From Ovis canadensis (taxonomy: Eukaryota > Chordata > Mammalia > Artiodactyla > Bovidae): a DNA stretch of 64,000 nt. Below, piece by piece: positions 1 through 12,391 of this stretch; position 1 is the stretch's first letter; every line of letters begins with the position of its first letter. The notes under the pieces were generated by a model that was not told where the DNA came from, ran no database searches, and saw only the letters and a list, made by a program, of their open reading frames with translations. The stretch lies in NCBI RefSeq assembly GCF_042477335.2, contig NC_091260.1, positions 58,181,501 through 58,245,500 of the forward strand. The letters run 5' to 3'. The position numbers were made by a program, and so were the translations under genes.

Positions 1-69
1 CAGGGAAAAGAAAACAAGCACTTCTGGAAAATGTTTAAGTGAAAGTACAGTTTCCCGGAGAAAGATGTG

Positions 70-2297
70 TTCAGTTCAGTTGTTCAGTCCTGTTTGACTC
101 TTTGCAACCTTGTGGACTGAAGCATGCCAGGCTTCCCTGTCCATAACCAACTACCAGAGCTTACTCATGTCCATTGAGTCAGTGATGCCATTCAATAATC
201 TCATCCTCTGTTATCTGCTTCTCCCCCTGTCTTAAATCTTTCCCAGCATCAGGGTCATTTCTAATGAGGAAGTTTTTCTCATCAGGTTGCCAAAGTTTTG
301 GAGTTTCAGCTTCAGCTGAATATTCCAGAAAGTGAGTCCTTCAGTGAATATTCAGGATTGATTTCCTTTAGGATGGACTGGTTGAGTCTCCTTGCAAGCC
401 AAGGAACTCTCAAGATCTCCAACAACACAGTTCAAAAGTATCAATTCTTCAGCATGCAACTTTCTTTATAGTCCAACTCAAACATCCATAAATGACTACT
501 GGAAAAACCATAGCTTTGACTAGATGGATCTTTGTTGGCAAAGTAATGTCTGCTTTTTAATATGCTGTCTAGGTTCATCATAGCTTTCCTTCCAAGGAGC
601 AAGAGTCTTTTAATTTCATGGCTGGAGTCACCATCTGCAGTGATTTTTGAACACAAGAAAATAGTCTGTCACTGTTTCCACTGTTTCCCCATCTATTTGC
701 CATGAGGTGATGGGACCAGATGCCGTGATCTTCATTTTCTAATGCTGAGTTGTAAGCTAACTTTTTCACTCTCCTCTTTCACTTTCATCAAGAGGCTCTT
801 TAGTTCTTCCACACTTTCTGCCATATGGTGGTTCATCTGCATACGTGAAGTTATTGACATTTCTCCTGGCAATCTTGATCCCAGCTTGTGCTTCATCCAG
901 TCTGGTATTTCACATACTGTAAACTGCATAGAAGTTAAATAAACGGTGACAATATTCAGCCTTGACATACTTCTTTCCTAATTTGGAACCAGTCTATTGT
1001 TCCATGTCCAGTTCTAACTGTTACTTCTTCACCTGCATACAGATTTCTCAGGAGGCAGGTCAGATGGTCTGGTATTCCCATCTCTTTCAGAATTTTCCAC
1101 AATTTATTGTGATCCATACAGTCAAAGGCTTTGGCATAGCCAATAAAGCAGAAATAAATGTTTTTCTGGAACTCTCTTGCCGTTTCGATGATCCAAGGGA
1201 TGTTAGCAATTTGATGTCTGGTTCCTCTGCCTTTTCTAGATTCAGCTTTAACATCTGAAAGTTCATAGTTCACATACTTTTGAAGCCTGGCTTGGAGAAT
1301 TTTGAACATTACTTTGCTAGTGTGTGAGATGAGTGCAATTGTGCGGTTTTTGAACATTCTGTGGCATTGCCTTTCTTTGGGATTGGAATGAAAACTGAGC
1401 TTTTCCAGTCCTGTTCCCATTGCTGAGTTTTCCATATATGCTGGTATATTGAGTGCAGCACTTTCGCAGCATCATCTTTCAGGATTTGAAATAGCTCAAC
1501 TGGAATTCTATCACCTCCACTTGCTTTCTTCATAGTGATTCTTCCTATGGCCCGCTTGACTTCACATTCCATGATGTCTGGCTCTAGGTGAGTGATCACA
1601 CCATCATGGTTATCTGGATTATTAAGATCTTTTTTATTAATAGTTATTCTGTGTATTCTTGGCACCTTATTAATATCTCTTGTTTCTGTTAGGTCCATAT
1701 TGTTTCTGTCTTTATTGCTCCCATCTTTACATGAAATTTCCCCTTGGTATCTCTAATTTTCTTAAGGAGATCTCTAGTCCTTTCCATTCTATTATTTTCG
1801 TCTATTCCTTTGCACTGATCACTGAAGAAGGCTCTCTTATCTCTCCTAGCTATTCTTTGGAACTCTGCTTTCAAATGGATATATCTTTCCTTTTCTCCTT
1901 GCCTTAGCTTCTATTCTTTTCTCAGCTATTTTTAAGGCCTCCTCAGACAACCATTTTGTCTTTTGCATTTCTTTTACCTGGGGATGGATTTGATCACTGC
2001 CTCCTGTACAATGTCACGAACTTCTGTCCATAGTTCATCAAGCACTCTGTCTATCAGATCTAGTCCCTTGAGTCTATTTTGCACTTCCACTATATAGTCA
2101 TAAGGGATTTGATTTAGGTCATACCCGAATGGTCTAGTGGTTTTCCAGACTTTCATCAATTTAAGTCTGAATTGCCACTAAGGAGCTCATGATCTGAATC
2201 ACAGTCAGCTCCTGGCCTTCTTTTGGCTGATTGTATAGAGCTTCTCCATCTTTGGCTGCAGATAATATAATCAATATGATTTCAATATTGATCATCT
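70..2297 (-). mobile_element. BovB (RTE) LINE, 5'-truncated, broken
   Basis: The plus strand begins with the BovB 3' tail (repeated cagtt units) and reads back through the 3' region, reverse transcriptase and the end of the endonuclease. On the minus strand, translated blocks include an endonuclease-to-RT linker (about 2159-1974), the RT fingers block with IPVELFQILKDDA (around 1500) and the palm block with YAKAFDC (around 1130). The catalytic YADD motif is damaged: the triplets near 835-850 read YADE in a shifted frame. Several frameshifts and stops separate the blocks, so this is a dead copy. A complete BovB is about 3.2 kb; this one lacks roughly the first kilobase. Family identity is very secure; the 5' breakpoint is accurate to about 20 bp. 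Confidence 0.95.
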
Positions 2298-2451
2298 GAA
2301 GAGTGGTCATTTCTAAATGCTGCTAATTGTAAGCTGAGGCCTGGTAAACAGCCACTAGATTCACCAATATGGAGGGCAATGAAGAACTTGATAAAAACAT
2401 TTTCAGAAAAATTGTGTTGGGGGCAAAGCTAGATTGAAGTAGATCAGGAGA

Positions 2452-2842
2452 GAATTATTAACTCATATATATGGAATCTAGAAAGATCATACCAACGATC
2501 CTTTGTGCAGGGCAGAAAAGAAGACACAGACATAAAGAACAGAGTTTTGGACACAGTATGAAAAGAAGATGGTGGGATGATTTGAGAGAATAGCATTGAA
2601 ACATATACATTACTATATGTAAAATACATGGCAGGTGGGAGTTTGATGTATGACACAGGGAATCCCAAACTGGAGCTCTGTGACCACCAAGAAGGACGGA
2701 GTGCCAAAGGAGGTGGGGGGGTGGCTCACAAGGGAGGGGTCACAGGTGTGCCTATGGGTGATTCATGTTCATGTATGGCAGAGGCCATCACAAAATTGTA
2801 AAGTAATTATCCTCCAATTAAAGTAAATAAATAAATTTTAAA
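2452..2842 (+). mobile_element. L1 3' UTR fragment
   Basis: The block opens with the end of L1 ORF2 and its stop context (tatatatggaatctag), continues through the ruminant L1 3' UTR, and ends in an A-rich tail near 2842. Only the last ~390 bp of the element is present, so it is strongly 5'-truncated. The ~150 bp to its left (2298-2451) match neither BovB nor L1 as far as I can tell and stay unassigned. Confidence 0.85.
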
Positions 2843-3228
2843 AGAGAGAAAAGGGAAGAAAGAAACCTAGCATTTCAAAAAAAGATGACTTTTTATGGAA
2901 TTTTACTGTGAGGGGATTTATGTATTTGCAGTGCCTGTAAATGACATCAAGATTTGTCTGATTGCCTAAAAAATTGAAAATATGACCTGCCATATTGATA
3001 ACATTTGAGAAAAGGGCATAATAAATGATACAAACACAAAAAGGGACAAGTACTGGATCAATGGCCATACACTAGCTAGAAGAAATAAGAGCGAGTGTGT
3101 AAGAAGACAGAATGGCTTTCATTTGACTACAGATGATTGACAGCTCATGTACTATGGCATAGAGCTGGGATTAGAGAGAGAGGTGTCAAGAATGACAGTC
3201 CTGACTTATGTTACAGAATAAATCTAGT
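2843..3228. other. unassigned AT-rich interval
   Basis: No gene, RNA or repeat family recognised. Reading frames are short and have no recognisable protein motif. It may be unique sequence or an old, decayed repeat. Confidence 0.5.
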
Positions 3229-3436
3229 TGGGCTGTCCTGGTGATTCCTATGGTAAAGAATCCGCCTATAATACAGGAGACCTGAGGTTGATCCTTGGGT
3301 GAGTAAGATCTCCTGGAGAAGGAAATGGCTACCCACTCTAGTATTCTTGCTTGGAGAATTCCATGGACAGAGGAGCCTGGTGGGCTAGAATACATGGGGT
3401 CGCAAAGAGTCAGACACGACTGAGTGACTAAGCACA
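3229..3436 (+). mobile_element. Bov-tA SINE
   Basis: Complete tRNA-Glu-derived ruminant SINE in sense orientation: a tRNA-like head with A-box and B-box-like segments (gtaaagaatccgcct, ggttgatccttgg), then the body with ctggagaaggaaatggctac, and the tail gactgagtgactaagcac. The head is about 10-15% diverged from the usual Bov-tA sequence, as expected for an ordinary SINE. It is not a functional tRNA gene. Confidence 0.93.
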
Positions 3437-3543
3437 CTCACATGAATCCTTTACCAAAACCAAAATATGAGTTTATTATGAAATGGATTGTGTTTGATCT
3501 GCCTGAAAGGTATTGAAGTGAAGTTATGCACTAGTTACTTAGA

Positions 3544-5299
3544 TCAGTTCAGTTCAGTTGCTCAGTGGTGTTCAAATCTTTTCTACCCTGGGACTGCAGC
3601 ATGCCAGGATTCCCTGTCCAGCACCACCTCCCGGAGTTTGCTCAAACTCTGGTTCACACCAAGTCCATTATGCCATCTAAGCATCTCATCCTCTGTCATC
3701 CCCTTCTCCTCCTGCCCTCAATCTTTCCCAGCATCAGGGTCTTTTCAAATGAATCAGCTCTTCATATCAGGTGGCCAAAGTATTGGAGTTTCAGCTTCAA
3801 CATCAGTCCTTCAATGAACACCCAGGACTGATCTTTAGGATGGACTGGCTGGGTCTCCTTGCAGTCCAAGGGACTCTCAACAGTCTTCTCCAACACCACA
3901 GTTCAAAAGCATCAATCCTTCAGTGCTCAGCTTTCTTTATAGTTCAACTCCCATCCATACATGACCACTGGAAAAACTATAGCCTTGACTGGACGAACCT
4001 TTGTTGGCATAGTAATGTCTCTGGTTTTTAATATGCTGTACAAGTTGATCAGAGACTTTCTTCCAAGGAGCAAGTGTCTTTTAATTTCATGGATGCAGCC
4101 ACCTTCTGGAGTGATTTTGAAGCCCAAGAAAATAAAGTCTCTCACAGTTTTCATAGCCTTGACTGGACGAACCTTTGTTGGCATAGTAATGTCTCTGGTT
4201 TTTAATATGCTGTATAAGTTGATCAGAGACTTTCTTCCAAGGAGCAAGTGTCTTTTAATTTCATGGATGCAGCCACCTTCTGGAGTGATTTTGAAGCCCA
4301 AGAAAATAAAGTCTCTCACAGTTTTCATTGTTTCCCCATTTATTTGCCATGAAGTGATGGCACTGGATGCCATGATCTTACTCTTCTGAATGGTGAGTTT
4401 TAAGTCACCTTTTCACTATCCTCTTTCACTTTTATCAAGAGGCTCTTTAGTCCTTCACTTTCTGCCATAAGGGTGGTATCATCTGCATATCTGAGGTTAT
4501 TGATATTTCTCCCAGCAATCTTGATTCCAGCTTGTGCTTCATCCTGCTTGCCATTTCTCATGATGTACTCTGCATATAAGTTAAATAAGCAGGGTGACAA
4601 TATACAGCTTTGACATACTCCTTTCCCAATTTGAACCAGTCTGTTGTTCCATGTCCAGTTCTAACTGTTGCTTCTTGTCCTTCATACCAGTTTCACAGGA
4701 GGCAGGTCATGTCTGGTATTCCCATCTCTTGAAGAATTTTTCACAGTTTATTGTGATCCACATAGTCAAATGCTTTGGTATAGTCAATGAAACAGAAGTG
4801 GATATCTTTCTGAAATTCTCTTGCTTTTTCGATAATCCAACAGATATTGTCAATTTGATCTCTGGTTCCTCTACCTTTTCTAAATCCAGCTTGAATATCT
4901 GGAAGTTTTAGTTTCCCATACTGTTAAAGCCTGGCTTGGAGAATTTTGAGCATTACTTTTGTAGTGTGTAAGATGACTGTAGTAGTTTGAACATTCCTTG
5001 GCATTGATTTTCTTTGGGATTGGAATGAAAACTGACCTTTTCCAGTCCTGTGCCCACTGTTGAGTTTGCCAAATTTGCTGGTAAATTGATTGCAGCACTT
5101 TCACAGCATCATCTTTTAAATAGCTCTGCTGTAATTCCATAACCTCCACTAGTTTTGTTCATAGTGATGTTTCCTAAGGTCCACTTGACCTCACACTCCA
5201 GGACGTCTGGTTCTAGGTGAGTGATCACACCATTGTGGTTATTTGGGTTATTAAGACCTCTTTTGTATAGCTCTTCTGTGTATTCTTGCCATTTCTTGG
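3544..5299 (-). mobile_element. BovB LINE, 5'-truncated, with internal duplication
   Basis: This minus-strand BovB runs from the 3' cagtt tail (3544) to the RT N-terminal region (5299), about 1.75 kb. The RT active-site region is readable as RYADDTTLMAES around 4490-4455, so the catalytic YADD is intact at sequence level although flanking frames are broken. The segment just downstream of the RT contains a 174-bp tandem duplication (3979-4326, listed separately) that keeps the reading frame. Other frameshifts make the copy non-coding as a whole. Confidence 0.95.
3979..4326. repeat. 174-bp tandem duplication (2 copies)
   Basis: Positions 3979-4152 and 4153-4326 are identical except for one base (C at 4041, T at 4215). 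The unit is 58 codons and lies inside the BovB C-terminal coding region, so on the minus strand the same 58-residue block is translated twice in one frame. Only two bases of microhomology (at) are visible at the junction. The near identity implies a much younger event than the BovB insertion itself, or an assembly artefact. Confidence 0.97.
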
Positions 5300-6736
5300 T
5301 TACATAAGAATATATGCAATATATGTAAATACGAACTAGAGTTATACATGTATTATTTAATCTGAGATTTGTCTGTCATTAATCATAAAATAGTGACTGG
5401 TTAGTTTCAGGATACAAGATGAAAAGTGATAGAGGGCTTAAGTGTAAGCCATGTTGTATTCAGGCTATATACATATCTTTTAAAAAGTTCTAACAGTGTA
5501 AATAATTCATTTTATTTTAGTCTGCCAGTTTTAAAGTTATTTTATTTATTAATTATTATTATATCTTCTTTAATTTCACTAGTAGCATTCCTTCGTTGAT
5601 TTTATATAGCTCTCTAAGAAAAAAATTTTCTCAAAATCTTGTTAGTAAATGTGTCTCAGTTTATGTTATCTTTACCATAACTGAAATGAATTGCTTTAAG
5701 CAATCTACTTTCAAAAATAAGCTGCTGTCAATGTACAGACAATCCTTAACTCACTCCCTAGATTTTTCTACTATATTTATTGTCTTGTATACATATTGCA
5801 AAATTTTATTTTTTTACAAACTTTATCTTTCATTTGTCCCCAACAAATATAATATATTTGACCACTTTTCATCCTCTTCAACCATTATCATAGTTGTACT
5901 AAATCACTCCAATTGTGCTTCTTGAAAAAAAAAAAACAAAACCTTTTTGTGTTGGTTTTTGAAATAGAATTTCTCAGTACAAATGTCAGTGGTTTCTTTC
6001 TTCATAGAAACCAAATATTGGCTAAAATGGAGGAAAAAAAGTTTTTTGATAATACTGTCCTTTAATATTTCTGCATGTGTAATTTCCTACAAATTTTAAT
6101 GCCTCTGAAAAGTTATAGAATAGTTTTTACTAAGGAAAATAAAGTCCACAAGAATTTATATCAGACTTGTCCTTTGGTTGCAATATATGTAATGCATTTG
6201 GCTTTAGCTATGAGTCTGTTAAGCTTATATTTCAAACATATTAGCTTGAAATTCTATTCCATCTTTGAGAAAAACAAGATATTAAACATAGTCTCTGAAA
6301 TTGTTCTTTGATACAAGACTTTATATCCAGAGGAAACAGTACATGTGGGATGCTTCTCCCTCACTTTGTTATATATATTGAATAAAAGCATTCTTGAAAA
6401 CATTTTGAAAGGTATTACAGGATAAATGAGAAAACTCCATAAACACTATAAAACAAAAATAGGTCCAGATCAGTGATTTCTACTGGCCTATATCTATCTG
6501 TAGGTATAGATAAATATAAATCTTCCTTTCTGCTGTATACTTTTGTTCTGAACATAATATGTGGAGGTGAATGCAATTTAAAGATTTTAGTAGACCTAAA
6601 ATATATTTCTAGAAATACATTTTCATACATGTATAGTTAATTAATTTTATTAGGCCACAGTTTTTAACAAATGTTTCTTAGTTTATATAATATATATGCA
6701 CTGAAATATTTCAATTTTTTAATAACTATTTTTACA
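5300..6736. other. unassigned AT-rich interval
   Basis: About 1.4 kb of AT-rich DNA. The longest open frame (5596-5925, 109 codons, plus strand) has low-complexity hydrophobic composition, no recognisable domain and no start context, and looks like chance. An A-run is present near 5926-5937. Nothing else is supportable. Confidence 0.5.
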
Positions 6737-7004
6737 GAGAGAAGGCAGTGTCACCCCACTCCAATACTATTGCCTGGAAAATCCCATGGACAGAGGAGCC
6801 TGGTAGGCTGCAGTTCATGGGGTTGCTAGGAGTCGGACACGACTGAATGACTTCACTTTTACTTTTCACTTTCATGCATTGGAGAAGGAAATGGTAACCC
6901 ACTCCAGTGTTCTTGCCTGGAGAATCCCAGGGACAGGGAGCCTGGTGGGCTGCCATCTCTGGTGCCCCACAGAGTAGGACACGACTGAGGTGACGCAGCA
7001 GCAG
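6737..7004 (+). mobile_element. Bov-A2 SINE (dimeric)
   Basis: Two Bov-A units in tandem, joined by the linker cacttttcactttcatgcat near 6864-6880, ending in cagcagcag. This is the standard Bov-A2 structure, derived from the BovB 3' region. Essentially full length. Confidence 0.95.
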
Positions 7005-8275
7005 AAATCTGCATGAGGAAGATTTAGAGACTAGAATAATCTCTACCTCAGATTCAATATTTCAGAGGCCCTTTTTCTAAGAGTTTTTATAACACTATAT
7101 AAAAGCCAAAATCTAAATTAGGTGTGGGTTAATTCTTGTGGCAAAATATTAACTTCAAAGCTATTTTAAAAAGAGAAAGAAAATATTGTTTGTGAAGTTG
7201 GTCATCTAACTAATCTTGTTATCACTTCTGTAAGAGTCACAGTTTTGGATTATATTCTTATGAAAGGGAAAACATTAGAATAATACTTTTTGATATGTGA
7301 GGCCTTGGATAAAGGAGCATTGCAATGTTAGGATAATCTCAGCTAAGGCCTGTAAGAATGCTGTAATAAACCTGCTTGGTTTCCCTTTGGAAGCAAAGAA
7401 GTATCTGTGACAGGTAGATAATTATCCACAACTCTTTACTTCCTATTTATGTTATAATTATGTGATGCTGCAATGCCTACTGCTAGTTACATGGGATTGG
7501 ACATGTAAAGGAATATGGTTGTATAATTCTAACTGAAACTTTAAAACATATGTAAATTTTTTGTCAGCTTTCTCAAGTTTGCCAGGTGAAAAGCATGCCC
7601 TCAGGGAGCCATTGTTCCTTCTGCTTGATATTCAGAATGAAGACACGTGGATCATAGAGACACATAAGAGATACCAACGCATTGAATGACGTAGAAGAAA
7701 TGAATAAATTCCTAGTTACCTATAACCTACCAAGACCAACTCATGAAGAAATGGAAAATCTGAACACACTAATAATTGATAAGGAGATTGAATCAGAATA
7801 TTTTCCAAGTAAAATCTTGGCTCTACTCTTTGGCATCTCCTTAACAAAGTTTCTCAAATTTCATTTAGAGTAGGAATTAGATTTCTAAATGCTATTGCCT
7901 GTTTATTAATTTTATGGTATTGAGTATTTCCCTTAAAGTATTTCATATTTTATTTGGTTTTACTGAGAATGTTTAATGATGTTAACTATATTTTATTAAA
8001 ATTTGAATAATGTCTATTTTATTTTTAAGAGACTTAAAGCATAATATAAAGTCTATAACAAATGGTTCTATTCCTTAGCATAATGGACCTTGCCATAAAC
8101 ACAAGAAAATAAGATTGACTATATTTGTAAGTATGAAAAAGAACACTTTAAACGTTTGGGTTTTTGGGGACTTAAAGGAACCCAATTTTATAGTCTCAAA
8201 TGTTTCTATATAAACCTATTCTACTTACCCAGAGGCAATTTTTTTTGTTCTAAAATTCCTTGAGCTATGCAATAA
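7005..8275. other. unassigned AT-rich interval with an L1 relic
   Basis: No host gene is recognised. The only identifiable content is a short L1 ORF2 relic at about 7670-7815, listed separately. Confidence 0.5.
7670..7815 (+). mobile_element. L1 ORF2 relic (short)
   Basis: The frame starting at 7682 reads NDVEEMNKFLVTYNLPRP and then NLNTLI, which aligns by eye with the L1 ORF2 block just before the RT (compare [17 protein letters not shown] at 52963 in this window). The similarity fades after about 7815. It is an old, isolated fragment with no coding role. Confidence 0.7.
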
Positions 8276-8481
8276 CAGTGTTAGTTGCTCAGTCATATCC
8301 AACTCTTTGTGACCCCATGGACTATAGCCCGCCAGGCTCCTTTGTCCTTGGATTTCTCCCAGCAAGAATACTGGAGTGGGTAGCCATTCCCTTCTCCAGA
8401 GGACCTTCCTGATCCAGGGATCAAACCTGGGTCTTCCACATTCCAGGCAGATTCTTTACCGTCTGAACCACCAGGGAAGCC
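8276..8481 (-). mobile_element. Bov-tA SINE
   Basis: Complete Bov-tA in antisense: the tail (gttgctcagtcatatccaac) is at the left and the tRNA-like head (ccaccagggaagcc) at the right. It is flanked by a 9-bp direct repeat atgcaataa (8267-8275 and 8482-8490), a convincing target-site duplication. Confidence 0.95.
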
Positions 8482-9296
8482 ATGCAATAATGTTAACAGT
8501 TACATTAGAAAATCTTTCAAAATAATCTTAAATTTATAAAAATATTTTATGAGTTTTGTATTTGCAGTTTTTATTTTGATGAGTGAAAACTCTAACCTAT
8601 TCAATATTAACTCATGTGTCTATGGATCTAAAGAAATTACAAAAATATCAACTTTATTTTCGCTAAGGTAGTCAAGCCTTGAGGCAATGGATTCTAGAAA
8701 ATTTTACAAATTTGGTGTTATATCTCTCAATAATATATATTCATCATATCAAGGGAAATTTTTAAAGAGATTGGATATAATGTTTGACATTCTAACTCTT
8801 TCTTGACAAAACTGCCATAATAGTAGCAAAAAGAGGTGTATTTTCACAATATCTTATAAAATGACTTAAATAATAACACTTTATTACTTACACAGCAAGC
8901 ATTCTGGAGACAGGGATGTTCAAATTAATTACTTTATCTAAGAGCAATAATTCTGGAAGTCCCAGATAGAATCCCATACATGCATTTATATGGCTTTGGC
9001 ATGCATTAGTTAATTATATTAGACTTTAAACTAATTTCTTTTTACCTCTAGGTCTGGAGGAGGGACTCAATTTTCTTAAGGACATTACCATACCTTATCT
9101 TGGAAATTCAGGATCTATTACTAAAGAAGAAAATACAGCATGTCTTTGGATTGAACACTGAACAGTGTCTGAAACTTGAGATTATTTTGGAGGCTTAAAC
9201 ATAAATAAATATATATATATATTTTAATTTTTGTTTTCTTTTTATAATTTTGTAAATGAAGATTATTAACTGCTTGCTGTGGTTTAAAATAAAATT
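8482..9296. other. unassigned AT-rich interval
   Basis: AT-rich, with a short TA run near 9207-9222. No gene or repeat family recognised. Confidence 0.5.
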
Positions 9297-9797
9297 CAGT
9301 CCAGTTCAGTTCAGTCGCTCAGTTTTTTCCGACTCTTTGTGACCCCATGTATCGTAGCATGCCAGGCTTCCCTGTCCATGGCCATCTCCAGGAGTTCACT
9401 CAGATTCACGTCCATCAAGTCAGTGATGCCATCCAGCCATCTCATCCTCTGTCATCCCCTTCTCCTCCTGCCGCCAATCCCTCTCAGCATCAAAGTATTT
9501 TCCAATGAGTCAACTCTTCTCATGAGGTGGCCAAAGTACTGGAGCTTCAGCTTTAGCATCATTCCTTCCAAAGAAATCCCAGGGCTGATCTCCTTCAGAA
9601 TGGACTGGTTAGATCTCCTTGCAGTCCAACGGACTCTCAAGAGTCTTTTCCAACACCACAGTTCAAAAGCATCAATTCTTCAGTGCTCAGCCTTCTTCAC
9701 AGTCCAACTCTCACATCCATACATGACTACTGGAAAAACCATAGCCTTGACTAGACGGATCTTCTTCAGCAAAGTAATGTCTCTGCTTCTGAATAAT
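9297..9797 (-). mobile_element. BovB LINE 3' end
   Basis: About 500 bp of the BovB 3' end, from the cagttcagt tail to the C-terminal coding region near the aaagtaatgtctctgct block. It is close to the BovB sequence repeated elsewhere in the window and looks comparatively young. The minus-strand frame (9640-9452) still reads [16 protein letters not shown] without interruption. Confidence 0.95.
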
Positions 9798-9875
9798 AAA
9801 TCCAAATGATCTCACTTGTTCCCTATTCTGGTACATAATTTACAAAATATTTTAAGCCAATATATATATTTTAAG

Positions 9876-9892
9876 CTAGTGTGTGTGTATGC

Positions 9893-9943
<51 letters not shown>
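9876..9943. repeat. TG/TA compound microsatellite
   Basis: A (TG)n tract with one tatg/gcg interruption is followed by about 20 TA dinucleotides. It lies directly upstream of the 5'-truncated L1. Confidence 0.95.
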
Positions 9944-9948
<5 letters not shown>

Positions 9949-9959
9949 TATACTAATGA

Positions 9960-12243
9960 CAAGAAATCAACATCCATTTATGATAAAAACTCTCCAGAAA
10001 GCAGGAATAGAAGGATTATACCTCAACATAATAAAAGCTATGTATGACAAACCCACAGCAAACATTATCCTCAATGGTGAAAAATTGAAAGTATTTCCCC
10101 TAAAGTCAGGAACAAGACAAGGGTGCCCACTTTCACTGCTACTATTCAACATAGTTCTGGAAGTTTTGGCCACAGCAATCAGAGCAGAAAAAGAAATACA
10201 AGGAATCAAAATTGGAAAACAAGAAGTAAAACTCTCTGTTTGCAGATGACATGATCCTCTACATATAAAACCCTAAACATTCCACCAGAAAATTACCAGA
10301 GCTAATCAATGAATATAGTAAAGTTGCAGGATATAAAATCAACACACAGAAATCCCTTGTATTCCTATACACTAATAATGAGAAAGTAGAAAAAGAAATT
10401 AAGGAAACAATTCCATTCACCATTGCAACAAAAAGAATAAAATACTTAGGAATATAACTATCTAAAGAAACTAAAGACCTATATATAGAAAACTATAAAA
10501 CACTGGTTAAAGAAATCAAAGAAGACACTAATAGATGGAGAAATATATCATGTTCATGGATCAGAAGAATCAATATAATGAAAATAAGTATACGGCCCAA
10601 AGCAATCTACAGATTCAATGCAATCCCTATCAAGCTACCAGTGGTATTTTTCACAGAACTAGAACAAATAATTTCAAGATTTGCATGGAAATACAAAGAA
10701 CCTCGAATAGTCAAAGCAATCTTGAGGAAGAAGAATGGAACTGGAGGAATCAACTTGCCTGACTTCAGGCTCTACTACAAAGCCACAGCCATCAAGAGAG
10801 TATGGTACTGGCCCAAAGACAGAAATATAGATCAATGGAACAAAATAGAAAGCCCAGAGATAAATCCACACACATATGGACAACTTATCTTTGACAAAGG
10901 AGGCAATACAATGGAATAAAGACAATCTCTTTAACAAGTGGTGCTGGGAAAACTGGTCAACCACTTGTGAAAGAATGAAACTAGAACACTTCTAACACCA
11001 TACACAAAAATAAAATTAAAATGGATTAAAGATCTAAACGTAAGACCAGAAAGTATAAAACTCTTAGCGGAGAACATAGGCAAAACACTCTCCGACATAC
11101 ATCACAGCAGGATCCTCTATTACCCACCTCACAGAATACTGGAAATAAAAGCAAAAATAAGCAAATGGGATCTAATTAAAATTAAAAGCTTCTGCACAAC
11201 AAAGGAAACTATAAGAAAGATGAAAAGACAGCCTTCTGAATGGGAGAAAATAATAGCAAATGAAGCAACTGACAAACAACTAATCTCAAAAATATACAAG
11301 CAACTTATGCAGCTCAATTCCAGAAAAATAAATGGCCCAATCAAATAATGGGTAAAAGAACTAAATAGACATTTCTCCAAAGAAGATATACAGATGGCTA
11401 ACAAACACATGAAAAGATGCTCAACATCACTCATTATTACAGAAATGCAAATCAAGACCACAAGGAGGTACCATTTCACACCACTCAGAATGGCTGTGAT
11501 CCAAAAGTCTGCAAGCAATAAATGCTGGAGAGGGTGTGGAGAAAAGGGAACACTCTTACACTGTTGGTGGGAATGCAAACTAGTACAGCCACTATGGAGA
11601 ACAGTGTGGAGATTCCTTAAAAAAATTGCAAACAGAACTGTCATATGACCTAGCAATCCCACTGCTGGGCATACACACCGAGGAAACCAGAATTGAAAGA
11701 GATACATGTACCCCAATGTTCATTACAGCACTGTTTATAATAGCCAGGACATGGAAACAACCTAGATGTCCATCAGCAGATGAATGGATAAGAAAGCTGT
11801 GGTACATATACACAATGGAGTATTACTCAGCCATTAAAAAGAACACATTTGAATCAGTTCTAATGAGATGGATGAAACTGGAGCCGATTATACAGAGTGA
11901 AGTAAGCCAGAAAGAAAAACACCAACACAGTATACTATCACATATATGTGGAATTTAGAAAAATGGTAATGATAACCCTGCATGTGAGACAGCAAAAGAG
12001 ACACATATGTATAGAACGGACTTTTGGACTCTGAGGGAGAGGGAGATGGTGGGATGATTTGGGAGAATGGCATTGAAACATGTATACTATCATGTAAGAA
12101 ACGAATTCCAGTCTAGGTTCGATGCAGGATACAGGATGCCTGGGGAGCTCATGTACACCCGTGGTGGATTCATGTCAATGAATGGGGAAACCGATATAAT
12201 ATTGTAAACTAAAATAAAGTAAAAATAAAAATTAAAAAAAATA
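9960..12243 (+). mobile_element. L1 LINE, 5'-truncated (ORF2 C-terminal half and 3' UTR)
   Basis: The element begins inside the RT palm; [10 protein letters not shown] is readable near 10108-10137. It continues through the RT, the C-terminal domain with the cysteine-rich knuckle [18 protein letters not shown] (11524-11577), the ORF2 stop near 11956 and the 3' UTR. A small deletion just before the FADD motif (about 10230-10250) shifts the frame, and an in-frame TAA at about 10456-10458 also breaks ORF2. The 3' end is A-rich (12215-12243). It could not encode working protein but is only mildly diverged from the other L1s here. Confidence 0.95.
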
Positions 12244-12360
12244 AAGGAAATCAATCCTGAAAAAAAAAAAAGCACTTTATTAAGATTTTCTCTCTTACAG
12301 TTGAAGTGGATGGTTGATTAATCTGGATGGAGATCTGATTCATACTTTGTTAAGAATAAA

Positions 12361-12391
12361 TGTTTTTGTTTTTGTTTTTGTTTTTGTTTTT
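12361..12391. repeat. (TTTTTG)n, probable degenerate poly(A) tail of a retrocopy
   Basis: Five or so gttttt units followed by ccccc. Read on the minus strand this is (AAAAAC)n at the 3' end of the retrocopied segment that starts at 12392. A decayed poly(A) tail is the simplest origin. Confidence 0.8.

Noticed and set aside
3979..4326. Direct repeats that might suggest a CRISPR array or satellite.
   Set aside because: Only two units with no spacers, inside a LINE coding region; a simple tandem duplication.
5596..5925. 109-codon plus-strand open frame.
   Set aside because: Low-complexity hydrophobic translation in AT-rich DNA, no motif, no promoter or splice context; chance is the best explanation.
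8276..8481. tRNA-like promoter boxes in the Bov-tA SINEs.
   Set aside because: These are tRNA-derived SINE heads with no complete cloverleaf or acceptor stem, not tRNA genes.
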